DNA of 64,000 bases, from contig NZ_AXAY01000004.1 in assembly GCF_000473045.1 (NCBI RefSeq), forward strand, positions 248,001 through 312,000, written 5' to 3'. Position 1 is the stretch's first letter, and each line of letters starts with the position of its first letter. The notes beneath the pieces are model-generated. The model was given only the letters and a program-made list of their open reading frames with translations. It made no database searches and had not been told where the DNA came from. The position numbers were made by a program, and so were the translations under genes. Of this stretch, positions 32,799 through 41,371 are shown in pieces. The stretch comes from Bradyrhizobium sp. WSM3983 (lineage in GTDB: Bacteria > Pseudomonadota > Alphaproteobacteria > Rhizobiales > Xanthobacteraceae).

Positions 32799-35045
32799 AT
32801 GACAGTCAAGCGAAAGAGCCGTGCTGCGAAGCAGACCCGCAAGGACTTTTTGCGCTTCGCACCAAACTTCACCGCCTATCTGCTTCCTCCCAATGCGGTC
32901 TGTCTCTATTCCGAGAACCGCAAGTTCTTCCTGCACGGCGATCTCTATTGCGGCGTGGCAAACGCAATCGGAAAGAACGGCAGGACTGCGCCGGAGATCA
33001 TTCGCCAACTCTCGAAGCGTTTTCCCGTCACCGAGATCGAGGAAGCGATCCGGCGGCTGCTGGAGCGCCGCTACGTCATCAGCGGAGCATCGCGCGCATA
33101 CGCAGGCGCCGTTGATGGTTATTGGGCAAGCCTCGGCCTGCCTCCGGAGGTCGCCGAAGAGAACCTGCGAAATTGGCCTGTGCGGGTGGAATCGATCGAT
33201 GTCAAAGGCGCGGGCGAACTGAGTGCGGCGTTGAGCAAGCTCGGGGTTCAAGTCACCAAACGGTCGCCCAGGCTCGTCGTCACGCTTGTGAACGATTATC
33301 TCGAGCGGCGGCTCGCCGACGTGAACACGGGACGCGTGGCCGTCGGGACGCCCTGGCTGCTGGTCCAGCCGTCCGGCGTGTTTCCGCTGGTGGGACCTGT
33401 GTTCAAGCCAGGCGAGAGCGCCTGCTGGACCTGCCTGCACGATCGCATGATCCGCAATCGCGAGATCAAGGGATTTCTCGACCGTGGGGCGGCGCAAGCG
33501 GTCGCCGTATCGCCCCTGGTCAGCGACAGCATAGGACAGACCGCGATCCACTTCGCTGCTGTTGAAATCGCGAAGGCGATCGCCTCGGGATTTCGCACTG
33601 ACCTCAACGATCACGTCGCAAGCTTCGACCTGACCGGCGCTGCCATCGCCAAGCACTACGTCGCAAAACGCCCACAATGTCGGACCTGCGGCAGCAGGAA
33701 GCTCAGGAATCCGCGACGGGCAGCAGAGCCGATCGACATTGCCGAGGGCAGACGGCTCGTCATGACCAGCGGCGGGTACCGCACCGTGACGTCGCGAGCG
33801 ACCGTGGCGCGGTTTCGCAAACATGTCAGCCCGCTGACGGGCGTGGTGTCGCGGCTCGAGCGGATCGAGGTCGACTTGCCGATGAACACCAATTTTTTCG
33901 CGCATCACAATTTCTCGGCGCCGGCCTGGAACATCGACCAGCTCAGATCCGGCCTGAGCGGCGGCAGCTTCGGCAAGGGCTCCACGGCCGAGCAGGGCGA
34001 GGCCAGCGCGCTGATGGAGGCGATCGAACGCTATTCCGGTATTTTCCAGGGTGACGAGATCAGGACGACGCGCCGCTTTGCCGATTTCGCTCCCGGCGAC
34101 GCTCTTCTTCCGAACGACGTCCAGTTCTTCAGCGACAGACAGTTTCAGAACAGGCACACCCCGCTGCCGGACGATTCACATCCGGTTCCCGAGCCGTTCG
34201 ATCCCTCGAGCAGGACCGAATGGTCGCCGGTCTGGTCGTTACGCGACAAGCGTTTCAAATATCTTCCGACCGGCCTTTTGTATTTCTTCTATGGCGGCTT
34301 CCACACGGATTCCAACGGATGCGCGGCCGGCAACACCCGCGAGGAGGCTATCGTTCAAGGCTTCCTCGAACTGGTCGAACGCGATGCCTACGCGATCTGG
34401 TGGTACAACCGCGTGCGGCGTGCCGAGATCGACCTCAGACAATTCGAGGATTCCTACGTGCGGGATCTTCAAGTCCAGTTTGCCGATGCGGGGCGCCGGC
34501 TCTGGGTGCTCGACATCACCAGCGATCTCGGCATTCCCTCCTACGTTGCGATCGTGCACTGGACGCAGAACGGGCACGAGAATATCGAGTTTGGGTCCGG
34601 CTCGCATTTCGATCGCCGCATAGCCTTGCTGCGTTCGCTCACCGAGCTGACCCAGTTCATGTCGATCGGGATGATGGGCGGCGGAAGCGGCGAGAAGCCG
34701 TCGCTGGACGGTGTCACGCCGCTGCGGCTGGACGATTATCCGTTCCTGATCCCCAGCGACAATCCGATCGTCCCGCCGGCGCCTGGCATCGAGCTTCACG
34801 ACAACACGCGCGACCAGGTCAATGCCTGCGTCGAGACTGCGATCCGGGCCGGATACGATTTCCTCGTGCTCGACCAGACGCGGCCCGATGTCGAGGTCCC
34901 CGTCGTCAGAGTGCTCGTTCCAGGCTTGCGGCATTTCTATCGCCGCTTCGGGCCCGGCCGGCTTTACGATGTCCCGGTGAAGCTTGGGCTGCTGGATCGC
35001 CCGCGACTGGAAAGCGAACTGACTCCGTTCCTGCCACACACCTGA
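32799..35045 (+). CDS. Fused TOMM cyclodehydratase: RRE, E1-like and YcaO domains
   Basis: A 748-residue enzyme expected to turn Cys (and perhaps Ser/Thr) of the precursor into azolines with ATP. Residues about 18-95 form a PqqD-like peptide-recognition domain (NAVCLYSENRKFFLHGDLY; EEAIRRLLERRYVIS). Residues 100-330 are a degenerate E1-like part with a zinc site at C209/C212 (CWTC) and C294/C297 (CRTC). Residues about 375-740 are YcaO, with the ATP/Mg motifs STAEQGEASALMEAIERYS (395-413) and EEAIVQGFLELVERD (515-529). The C-terminus ends LTPFLPHT and lacks the usual PxPxP. The start is ATG 32799, 253 bp after the precursor stop. Confidence 0.93.
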   Translation: MTVKRKSRAAKQTRKDFLRFAPNFTAYLLPPNAVCLYSENRKFFLHGDLYCGVANAIGKNGRTAPEIIRQLSKRFPVTEIEEAIRRLLERRYVISGASRAYAGAVDGYWASLGLPPEVAEENLRNWPVRVESIDVKGAGELSAALSKLGVQVTKRSPRLVVTLVNDYLERRLADVNTGRVAVGTPWLLVQPSGVFPLVGPVFKPGESACWTCLHDRMIRNREIKGFLDRGAAQAVAVSPLVSDSIGQTAIHFAAVEIAKAIASGFRTDLNDHVASFDLTGAAIAKHYVAKRPQCRTCGSRKLRNPRRAAEPIDIAEGRRLVMTSGGYRTVTSRATVARFRKHVSPLTGVVSRLERIEVDLPMNTNFFAHHNFSAPAWNIDQLRSGLSGGSFGKGSTAEQGEASALMEAIERYSGIFQGDEIRTTRRFADFAPGDALLPNDVQFFSDRQFQNRHTPLPDDSHPVPEPFDPSSRTEWSPVWSLRDKRFKYLPTGLLYFFYGGFHTDSNGCAAGNTREEAIVQGFLELVERDAYAIWWYNRVRRAEIDLRQFEDSYVRDLQVQFADAGRRLWVLDITSDLGIPSYVAIVHWTQNGHENIEFGSGSHFDRRIALLRSLTELTQFMSIGMMGGGSGEKPSLDGVTPLRLDDYPFLIPSDNPIVPPAPGIELHDNTRDQVNACVETAIRAGYDFLVLDQTRPDVEVPVVRVLVPGLRHFYRRFGPGRLYDVPVKLGLLDRPRLESELTPFLPHT

Positions 35046-35056
35046 GGCTGGTCTCG

Positions 35057-36514
35057 TTGCGCGCTCCCCGGAAAAAGCCGAGCAGGACAATCGCACCGAT
35101 CATCGCCGCCCGGCTGAACGGCCGTTTCACCCTTCACATGCAGGCCGATGGAGGCATTGCCGCGGTATCGAGCGATTATTCGGTCAGCCTGGGACAATTC
35201 GGCGCCGCGGCAACCGCTCGCGCGGGGCATCTCGCGACCGGCCTGCCGCTCGCATCCCTTGCCGGCAAGAGCGTCCTCGCGCAACAGATCCATGCTCTGG
35301 TGCGACGACTGGCGCAGCATGGGCTGCTCGACTATCGCCTGTTCTCTCCTCGTGACGCGCAAGATCTGGTGGTCATCGAACCACAGATCGCCGAATACTG
35401 GCCGCAACGCGCAAAGCTGTCGGGCAGCGATACGATCGTGTTGTCGCGCTTCGCCTATCTGCGCCGACGCGGCAATGAGATGGTGCTGGAATCGCCGTGC
35501 GCCGGCGCGCTGTTCCGGATTTGCGACCCCGCCGTCGCCGCCACGCTCGCTACCCTGTCGCAGCCTCAAAAGATCAGCAGACTTCGCCGCCAAGCGGCCT
35601 CGCTGAACCTCGACCTGCTGGGATTGCTGCTCGACAGCGGGATGTTGATCAGGCTCGATATGAAAGACGGAAATGGCCTTCGGGTGACCGAAGGCGACCA
35701 CAATCTCGTTCTCTGGGATTTCCACGACCTCGTGTTTCACACGCGGAGCACGGAGGGCCGGCATACCGATCCGGTCGGCGGCACCTACGCCTATGCTGGC
35801 GCCGTTCCACCGCTGCCCGCGGTACGCCCGCCCTGGCCTGGCAAGAAGGTCACCCTCAACAAATTCGCCACGCCGGAGCCGGCGTCACCCTTCGCGAAGC
35901 TGTTACGCGAGCGCCATTCGACACGGGATTTCGACGACCAGCATCCGGTCACGCTCGCCGAACTCGCGCAGTTTCTCGACACGACCGCCCGCGTGCTGTC
36001 GGAATGGAAGAGCGGCGTAGATGTCGATGGTGGCCCGGAGGTCACCTACAGCTCAAGGCCATATCCGGCGGCGGGCAGCGCGTACGAGCTGGAGCTGTAC
36101 CTGACGGTCTCGAACTGCGAGGGGCTTGCGCGTGGACTTTATCACTACGACGCCGGCGGCCACGCACTGGTCGCGATCGACGCTTCGGCCCAGCATCTCC
36201 GGGCGCTTTCGATGGCGGCCGAGTTTGCCATGGACGCATCCGGTCCGCCGCAGATCCTGATCACGATCGCCGCGCGCTTTGGGCGGATCTCCTGGAAATA
36301 CTCCTCGATCGCGTATTCGCTGATCCTGAAGGATGTCGGCTGCCTGATCCAGAATTTCTATCTGGCGGCGACCGACATGGGCCTCGGCGGCTGCGCCATC
36401 GGCACCAGCAACATCGATCTGTTCGCAAGAATGACGGGGCTCGAATTCCACGTCGAGGGCCCGGTGGGGCAGTTCGCGCTTGGGCGCGGGAGGAAGGCGG
36501 AGGGCCAAGGCTAG
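35057..36514 (+). CDS. SagB-type (nitroreductase-fold) peptide dehydrogenase
   Basis: A 485-residue FMN enzyme expected to oxidise azolines to azoles. The N-terminal 220 residues hold two winged-helix-like parts (ALVRRLAQHGLLDYRLFS; LDLLGLLLDSGMLIRLD). The nitroreductase-fold domain (about 275-485) contains LLRERHSTRDFDDQHPV, SRPYPAAGSAYELELYL, RGLYHYDAGGHALVAI and DVGCLIQNFYLAATDMGLGG, matching SagB/ThcOx proteins. The frame is open upstream within the cyclodehydratase gene, but TTG at 35057 is the likely start: GAGG overlapping the previous stop lies 9 bp before it. Third gene of the RiPP set. Confidence 0.88.
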   Translation: MRAPRKKPSRTIAPIIAARLNGRFTLHMQADGGIAAVSSDYSVSLGQFGAAATARAGHLATGLPLASLAGKSVLAQQIHALVRRLAQHGLLDYRLFSPRDAQDLVVIEPQIAEYWPQRAKLSGSDTIVLSRFAYLRRRGNEMVLESPCAGALFRICDPAVAATLATLSQPQKISRLRRQAASLNLDLLGLLLDSGMLIRLDMKDGNGLRVTEGDHNLVLWDFHDLVFHTRSTEGRHTDPVGGTYAYAGAVPPLPAVRPPWPGKKVTLNKFATPEPASPFAKLLRERHSTRDFDDQHPVTLAELAQFLDTTARVLSEWKSGVDVDGGPEVTYSSRPYPAAGSAYELELYLTVSNCEGLARGLYHYDAGGHALVAIDASAQHLRALSMAAEFAMDASGPPQILITIAARFGRISWKYSSIAYSLILKDVGCLIQNFYLAATDMGLGGCAIGTSNIDLFARMTGLEFHVEGPVGQFALGRGRKAEGQG

Positions 36515-36529
36515 GAAGATATTTTCCGG

Positions 36530-36557
36530 GAATTACGGTGCACTTTCACCGTAATTC
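36530..36557 (+). terminator. Hairpin at the end of the azole-peptide operon
   Basis: GAATTACGGTG / CACCGTAATTC is a perfect 11-bp inverted repeat with a CACTTT loop, 15 bp after the dehydrogenase stop. No clear U-tract follows, so it may be a processing or stability element as well as a terminator. Confidence 0.6.
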
Positions 36558-36619
36558 AGGTCGATCTGGTCAGGCTCGCGAGGTCGCTGACGTTTCCGGT
36601 GTGAGGCGCAAGCCTGTTC

Positions 36620-36868
36620 TCAAGCCGCTTCGGACGTCGATCTCGCACGCTGCTCGAGCACGCCGATGGTCGAAACCAGATTGTCGCGTCGCGCGCGAAG
36701 GTTCGCCGCGAGCACCGGATAGGTCGGCTGCTGCGCGTCGAACACCCCGGCTCTGGCCTCTTCCTCGAGAATGTCGGTGTTGAGCAGCCGAACGCGCCAC
36801 CACAAATCGGCGATCAGCGCATCGAGCCTGAGTTCTCCAGCAGCACCAGAATGGGACACTTCCTGCAT
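36620..36868 (-). CDS. Small helical protein of unknown function
   Basis: An 82-residue mostly helical protein (MQEVSHSGAAGELRLDALIA; NLVSTIGVLEQRARSTSEAA) with two Trp (DLWWRVRL). The ATG at 36868 has GAGG about 7 bp upstream; a TTG at 36880 would add four residues. It is convergent with the azole-peptide operon. It has no recognisable family, and whether it belongs to that locus or is an unrelated small gene cannot be decided from the sequence. Confidence 0.5.
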   Translation of the reverse strand: MQEVSHSGAAGELRLDALIADLWWRVRLLNTDILEEEARAGVFDAQQPTYPVLAANLRARRDNLVSTIGVLEQRARSTSEAA

Positions 36869-37027
36869 CACTTGCCTCAACCTGAAACGGCCTCCCTGCT
36901 GAGGCCTGGCTTTGGCCCTGACTGAGCAAGCGAAGTGCCAGGAAAAGGCGGGCGGGATGCGGGTCGGGAATTGGCGATAGAGCGGCCAACGCGGCGCGAA
37001 CGGCGGGCCGCTGACAGCCGCACGGGA

Positions 37028-38248
37028 TCAATCGGTGACGATCGGCCCGAACGCCTCCCATCGTTCGCCCGTGAAACGCATCATCCGGAACTCCTTGACC
37101 ACACGATAGTCGGTCGGGCTGGTGTTGACGGAGAGCCCCGGGAGCAGCAGATCGAGTTTCACGTTTTTCAGGCTCGTCGCTTGCGCCATGACATTCTCGC
37201 GCGAGAGATTGTCGCCACATTGCTTCAAGACCTGCACCAGCAGCTCGGCGGCGCTATAGCCATAGACCGTGAAGATGCTCTTCCGGTCGCCTCCCGGATA
37301 ATAGCCATCCATGAAGGCGCTCCATCGCTTCATGCCTTCGTCATCACGCCAGGTCGGGTCAGCGGCCTCCTTGAACGAGCTCGCCGAGATGATGCCCTTT
37401 GCGTTCTCAATGCCCGCCGGGCTCAGGACCGCGTCGATCGAGGACGAGCCTACGCCAAGGAGGTGAACGGGCTTCCAATCGAGCTCTGCCATCTTTCTGA
37501 TGACTTGGGCGGCGAATTTCGCGGCAGCCATGTTGATGAGGACGTCGACACCGGCCGCCTTGAGACGCACCACCTGCGAGTCGACGGTCGGGTCCGACAC
37601 ATCGTATGAAGCGTCACCGACGATGAGTTCGCCTGCCCTTGCGCCGAGCGCGTCCTTCACCCCGGTCAGATAATCCCTGCCGGTCTCATCGTTCTGATAG
37701 AGCAGACCGATTCTGGCATGCGGATAGTTGTCCAGGATGAAACGCGCGTAGACGCGAATCTCCGTGCGCAGATTGGGAGCAAATCCCATCGTCCAGGGGA
37801 AATTGATCGGATCCTCGAAACGCGTCGACCGCCCGGCCACGAAGAGCTGAGGGATCTTGCGGTCATTGAGATATTTCTGAATCGCGATGTTCGAGGCATT
37901 GCCGAGCGTCTCGAATGTGAACAAGACCTCGTCGCTCTCGATGAGCCTGCGGACCTGCTCGACGGTCTTGGACGGCGTCGCCGCATCGTCGTAGGAAATC
38001 AACGTGATCTTGCGTCCATTGATGCCGCCATGATCATTGATCATGCGGAAATAGGCTGCCTGCACCTTGCCGATCACCGAGGATGCGGAGAGCGGACCGC
38101 TATAGGGCATCGTCTGGCCGATCTTGACCTCAGTATCGCTTGCGCCTTGACCGTATTGACGATCACCTGCGAGCAAAGGGGTCGTGACGAAAAGTCCGGC
38201 AGCAAGGATTGCCGCTCTGGCAGCATTCGTTCGCAAGCTTTTGCTCAT
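37028..38248 (-). CDS. ABC transporter substrate-binding protein, branched-chain amino acid type
   Basis: A 406-residue periplasmic type I binding protein (LivJ/Peripla_BP_6 class). A signal peptide (AAILAAGLFVTTPLLAG) precedes VKIGQTMPYSGPLSASSVIG and MINDHGGINGRKITLISYDD, both diagnostic of the family. Later blocks such as GLLYQNDETGRDYL fit the second lobe. The ATG at 38248 is preferred because GAGGG lies 8 bp upstream; 38263 has no ribosome site. No permease or ATPase gene is adjacent, so it is an orphan component. Ligands of this class in Rhizobiales range from amino acids to aromatics and amides. Confidence 0.87.
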   Translation of the reverse strand: MSKSLRTNAARAAILAAGLFVTTPLLAGDRQYGQGASDTEVKIGQTMPYSGPLSASSVIGKVQAAYFRMINDHGGINGRKITLISYDDAATPSKTVEQVRRLIESDEVLFTFETLGNASNIAIQKYLNDRKIPQLFVAGRSTRFEDPINFPWTMGFAPNLRTEIRVYARFILDNYPHARIGLLYQNDETGRDYLTGVKDALGARAGELIVGDASYDVSDPTVDSQVVRLKAAGVDVLINMAAAKFAAQVIRKMAELDWKPVHLLGVGSSSIDAVLSPAGIENAKGIISASSFKEAADPTWRDDEGMKRWSAFMDGYYPGGDRKSIFTVYGYSAAELLVQVLKQCGDNLSRENVMAQATSLKNVKLDLLLPGLSVNTSPTDYRVVKEFRMMRFTGERWEAFGPIVTD

Positions 38249-38731
38249 CGCTGCAACCCTCATCGCTGGAGCGGAGTTCGTGGATCCCGGCGCCGTGCTG
38301 TTCGGCCGGATTGGATCCGGGCGGACAAGCGCAGTCCAGCGAGCCCTGCCCGCAGTGCGTTGGGAAATCTTCCTGACGTTCGGAAAAGCCTACGATCGGC
38401 AACAGCCAGCAGCGTTGGGACAGGGTGGCGTTAGGCTTTGAGCCAACGATTGCGAATCCTTCCGATGCGTCGCGAAACCCACAATCGCGGAGCTGCCCTT
38501 GTGCGACCCCTGGCTAGGCTCAAATCCGGGAGGCGCAACACCCGATTCTTGCGGCTGGTTGAGCAGCAAATTCCGAGGTCTGTCGCATAAAAACTCTAGT
38601 TTGACAGCCGCAGCCCATAGATGTGGCTCTCAAGGGCCAGGTGGAGAATCTTTTTGCACCACGAGCTAACGAGGAACGCTTCTGTTCGAAGCGCCGCCTC
38701 GCCCGGTTCGAACGCCAACGCCCCGTATTCG
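38249..38731. other. Intergenic region, nothing recognised
   Basis: This 483-bp stretch between the starts of the orphan binding-protein gene and the end of the amidase gene shows no ORF with coding character, no RNA gene and no inverted repeat I can support. The part near 38249 should hold the binding-protein promoter. It may contain remnants of degraded genes. Confidence 0.4.
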
Positions 38732-40141
38732 TCACAGGTCCGGATGCAGGTCCCGCACGGGGCTCACGCTTTCGAGCAGTGACGCAAGGTGCAAGACGGT
38801 CGATTCGGCGAGCCAGCTTCCGACGAGCTGCACGTTGATCGGCAATCCTTTCTTGCTGGTGCCGAACCGCATCGACAGCCCGGGCAATCCGGTGATGTTG
38901 AGCGGCACAGTCGCGCCCTGAAGGTAGGTGGCGTCCACCTTCTGACCGTTGATGACGAACTCTGCGACGCCGTGCTTGTGGGCAGGGATCGGCAGCACCG
39001 GAGTGATCAGCGCGTCGTATGTCTTGAAATACTCGGCATAGCCGTCACGCAGCCGCTCCGCCGCCTGCTCCGCGTCGATGTAGTCCTTCATGGACGTGTC
39101 GGGCAGCGAGAGCATGGTCTTGGCCATCTTGTAGAGCTCGTCCGGGCTGCGTCCGGCCGTCGCTTCCGCGAACGCGGGCTTCATCTCCATGACGTGGAGC
39201 CGGTTGAACACGTCCAGCGCAAAGTCGCGCTCGAGCGCCGGGATGCGCACCGGCTCCACGAAGAAGCCGAGATTCCTGAGCGCCTCGGCGGCCGCTTGCA
39301 CTGTGGCACCGACCTCGGGGTCGACCGGCCCGAAGCCGGGCTCAACCAGCCAGCCCACCCGGAGCTGACGATAGGGCGAGCGCCCGAGGCCGGCATCGAA
39401 CTGGGCGGCACTCGTCGCGAAAGCGTCGTGGCCGTCAGGGCCGGCCAGTTGCGGGAAGGCGAGCGCGAGGTCGCGGACACTGCGCGCCATGGGACCGACA
39501 TGCCAGAAGCGCCGCGGCACACGCGGCCAGATTCCGGTCATGGGCACGCGTCCATGCGTCGCCTTGAGGGAGACGATGCCGGTCTGCGCGGCCGGACCGC
39601 GCACCGAGATGGCCAGGTCGGTGCCCAGTCCCAGCGGCGACATGCCAGCCGCGATCGCCGCGGATTCACCGCCGCTCGAGCCTCCCGGCGTGCGCGTCAG
39701 ATCCCAAGGATTATTGGACCTGCCGGAGAGCAGATTGTCGCTTTCGATCCAGTAGGAGAATTCGGGAAGGTTCGTCTTCGCGAGCAGGATACCACCCGCC
39801 TTCTTCATGCGCGCGACGCTGGTCGCATCGGTCTCGGGAACGCGTCCCCGGAAGATCGGCGAACCGCGCTGGGTTGCCACGCCTGCCGTGTCGATCGAGT
39901 CCTTCACCGAGAAAGGGACGCCGTGCAGCGGACCAAGGTGTTCGCCGTCGACGACCGCCTTCTCCGCCGTCCTGGCGGCTTCGAGGGCGCCATCGGCGAC
40001 CGTAACGATCGCGTTTATCTTCGGGTCCACGGCTTCGATGCGATCGAGATGCGCCTGCACGACCTCGATCGGCGACACCTCCTTGGTCCGGATCAATTCA
40101 GCCAGCTTGGTCGCATCGGAATAGATGATCTCAGTGCTCAT
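38732..40141 (-). CDS. Amidase signature family enzyme
   Basis: A 469-residue amidase that should hydrolyse a C-N amide bond. The Ser-cisSer-Lys triad is visible: Lys in VPFSVKDSID, Ser in TPGGSSGGESAAIAAG, and Ser in LAISVRGPAAQTGIVSLK, where the usual GGSIR reads AISVR. LHGVPFSVKD near residue 75 and the C-terminal GLPGLSMRFG complete the family pattern. It is divergent from a TetR-type gene. A 20-bp palindrome lies directly before the start, covering the ribosome-binding site, so repression by that regulator is likely. The natural substrate is unknown. Confidence 0.92.
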   Translation of the reverse strand: MSTEIIYSDATKLAELIRTKEVSPIEVVQAHLDRIEAVDPKINAIVTVADGALEAARTAEKAVVDGEHLGPLHGVPFSVKDSIDTAGVATQRGSPIFRGRVPETDATSVARMKKAGGILLAKTNLPEFSYWIESDNLLSGRSNNPWDLTRTPGGSSGGESAAIAAGMSPLGLGTDLAISVRGPAAQTGIVSLKATHGRVPMTGIWPRVPRRFWHVGPMARSVRDLALAFPQLAGPDGHDAFATSAAQFDAGLGRSPYRQLRVGWLVEPGFGPVDPEVGATVQAAAEALRNLGFFVEPVRIPALERDFALDVFNRLHVMEMKPAFAEATAGRSPDELYKMAKTMLSLPDTSMKDYIDAEQAAERLRDGYAEYFKTYDALITPVLPIPAHKHGVAEFVINGQKVDATYLQGATVPLNITGLPGLSMRFGTSKKGLPINVQLVGSWLAESTVLHLASLLESVSPVRDLHPDL

Positions 40142-40150
40142 TTGAATGTA

Positions 40151-40170
40151 CCTACCTAACGTTCGGTAGG
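40151..40170. promoter_or_regulatory. TetR-type operator, copy 1
   Basis: CCTACCTAACGTTCGGTAGG is a near-perfect 20-bp palindrome 9 bp from the amidase start, overlapping the amidase ribosome-binding region. A second copy with two changes lies at 40203-40222. Confidence 0.75.
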
Positions 40171-40202
40171 AGAAATATCGCTTTCGAAAGCTCCCGTCAA
40201 CC

Positions 40203-40222
40203 CCTATCTAACGTTTGGTAGG
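40203..40222. promoter_or_regulatory. TetR-type operator, copy 2
   Basis: CCTATCTAACGTTTGGTAGG matches copy 1 at 18 of 20 positions and sits upstream of the TetR gene. The earliest in-frame TTG (40215) lies inside this palindrome, which argues for a later start. Confidence 0.75.
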
Positions 40223-40247
40223 TTCACTGAGAGCTTTGGGGCGTTCT

Positions 40248-40823
40248 TTGAGTGCAAATTCACGGGAAGCGATCTTGGCCGCGGCGACGCGCATCGCGCA
40301 GGCTCACGGCTACAGCGGGTTGAACTACCGCGATCTCGCCGCCGACGTGGGGATCAAGGCTCCGAGCATCTACCATCACTTCCCGAGCAAGGCCGATCTC
40401 GGCGCGGCGGTGGCGAAGCGCTATTGGGAAGACACCGCCGCCGAGCTCGACGCCATCTCGGCGGAATTCGCTAACAATCCGGTGCGTGCTCTGCAGGAAT
40501 ATCCCACCAGGATATTCCGAAGATCACTCGAGAATGGGAATCGTCTATGCCTCTGCAGTTTCATGTCCGCCGAATATGACGACCTGCCGGCGGAGGTGCA
40601 GAAGCAGGTTCAAGCCTTCGCCGACGTCAACGTTGCGTGGCTCAGCAAAACCTTAGTCGCGACGGGTTTGGTCGGACCTGACGAGAGCGAAACCCGAGCC
40701 CGATCGATCTTCGCCGCCGTCGCGGGTGCACAGCTCATGGCACGCAGTCGCTCGGACATCTCTCTCTTCGATGCACTCACCGACGGCTATCGAGCGGCTG
40801 GTCTTCTGCCAGGCGGACAGTAA
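40248..40823 (+). CDS. TetR/AcrR family transcriptional regulator
   Basis: A 191-residue repressor. The helix-turn-helix reads LNYRDLAADVGIKAPSIYHH (about residues 25-44), followed by FPSKADLGAAVAKRYW, typical of TetR; the ligand-binding C-terminal domain is not informative about its effector. TTG at 40248 is chosen because GGGG lies about 7 bp upstream and earlier starts (40215, 40236) fall in or near the operator. It probably represses the divergent amidase gene and itself through the two operators. Confidence 0.85.
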   Translation: MSANSREAILAAATRIAQAHGYSGLNYRDLAADVGIKAPSIYHHFPSKADLGAAVAKRYWEDTAAELDAISAEFANNPVRALQEYPTRIFRRSLENGNRLCLCSFMSAEYDDLPAEVQKQVQAFADVNVAWLSKTLVATGLVGPDESETRARSIFAAVAGAQLMARSRSDISLFDALTDGYRAAGLLPGGQ

Positions 40824-41371
40824 GGGCCCATCAGCCTCAGCTGAGTCAGGCCGGCTGAGTTGGGGGACGTACGCAAACTCAGCGGGATTTACCGCGAGCG
40901 TCCTTCGCGCCGATCATCTAGCAAACGCGATCGTACAGGGTCACGCTCCAGCGTGGAAAAGCGTAGTTTGGTGCCCAGGGAGGGAATCATACGCAACCAC
41001 CGACAGGACGAACCGCTGTTTGTGCTTAATATGGTGGCGTGAGCGCTTGGCCGTGGTGGCGGAGGTCCGCTTCACCCTGTCGGAGGAAGACCGTTTTCTG
41101 ATCGGAGGGCAGCCTGATTGGCGAGGCCAGTGGGGCTGCCGGGCACGCAAACACCGCAACTTGCTCGTCCGCCCAGCGGCCTAGTACCCCGCCCACTTCG
41201 AGCAGACAGACAGAAAGCGCAGAAGATCGGGAAGACCGCTCGGGTCGGAGCCGGATGCGAGATCGGACGGTCGGGGAGCAGGGTCTCCGACGCCGTTTCG
41301 GCACGGTCTCCCTTGGTAAAGGCGACGCTCAATCTCGAACTCCGTTTTCGCGAGCCAAACGCGACGGCGCG
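40824..41371. other. Intergenic region with a tRNA-Phe-like fragment, no gene
   Basis: This 548-bp gap after the TetR gene has no ORF with coding character. At 40969-41008 it contains TGGTGCCCAGGG followed by AGGGAATC and AACCACCGACA. These match, in order, the 3' end of the tRNA-Phe at 55722-55797, with a 5-bp net insertion. It is probably a degenerate attachment site or island boundary. Nothing else is recognised. Confidence 0.5.
40969..41008 (-). repeat. Degenerate copy of tRNA-Phe 3' end (candidate att remnant)
   Basis: The first 12 bases are identical to the start of the tRNA-Phe 3' end (TGGTGCCCAGGG). After two mismatches in the next eight bases and a short insertion, AACCACCGACA matches again. 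Orientation is the same as the intact tRNA gene, 14.7 kb away. Confidence 0.5.

Noticed and set aside
34220..35056. 5' extension of the dehydrogenase gene inside the cyclodehydratase gene
   Set aside because: The frame is open by high GC, but the protein there is Arg-rich and unlike any dehydrogenase. The conserved part starts after the cyclodehydratase stop.
36620..36868. Second precursor peptide for the azole-peptide locus
   Set aside because: The small protein has no Cys and few Ser/Thr in a core-like tail and lies on the opposite strand, so it does not look like a cyclodehydratase substrate.
40215..40247. TTG at 40215 as start of the TetR gene
   Set aside because: It lies within the operator palindrome and lacks a ribosome site; the TTG at 40248 is better placed, though the start is not proven.
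40824..41371. Short ORFs in the gap after the TetR gene (for example 41118-41381)
   Set aside because: They have no ribosome sites, no conserved segments and unequal codon use; the region looks non-coding.
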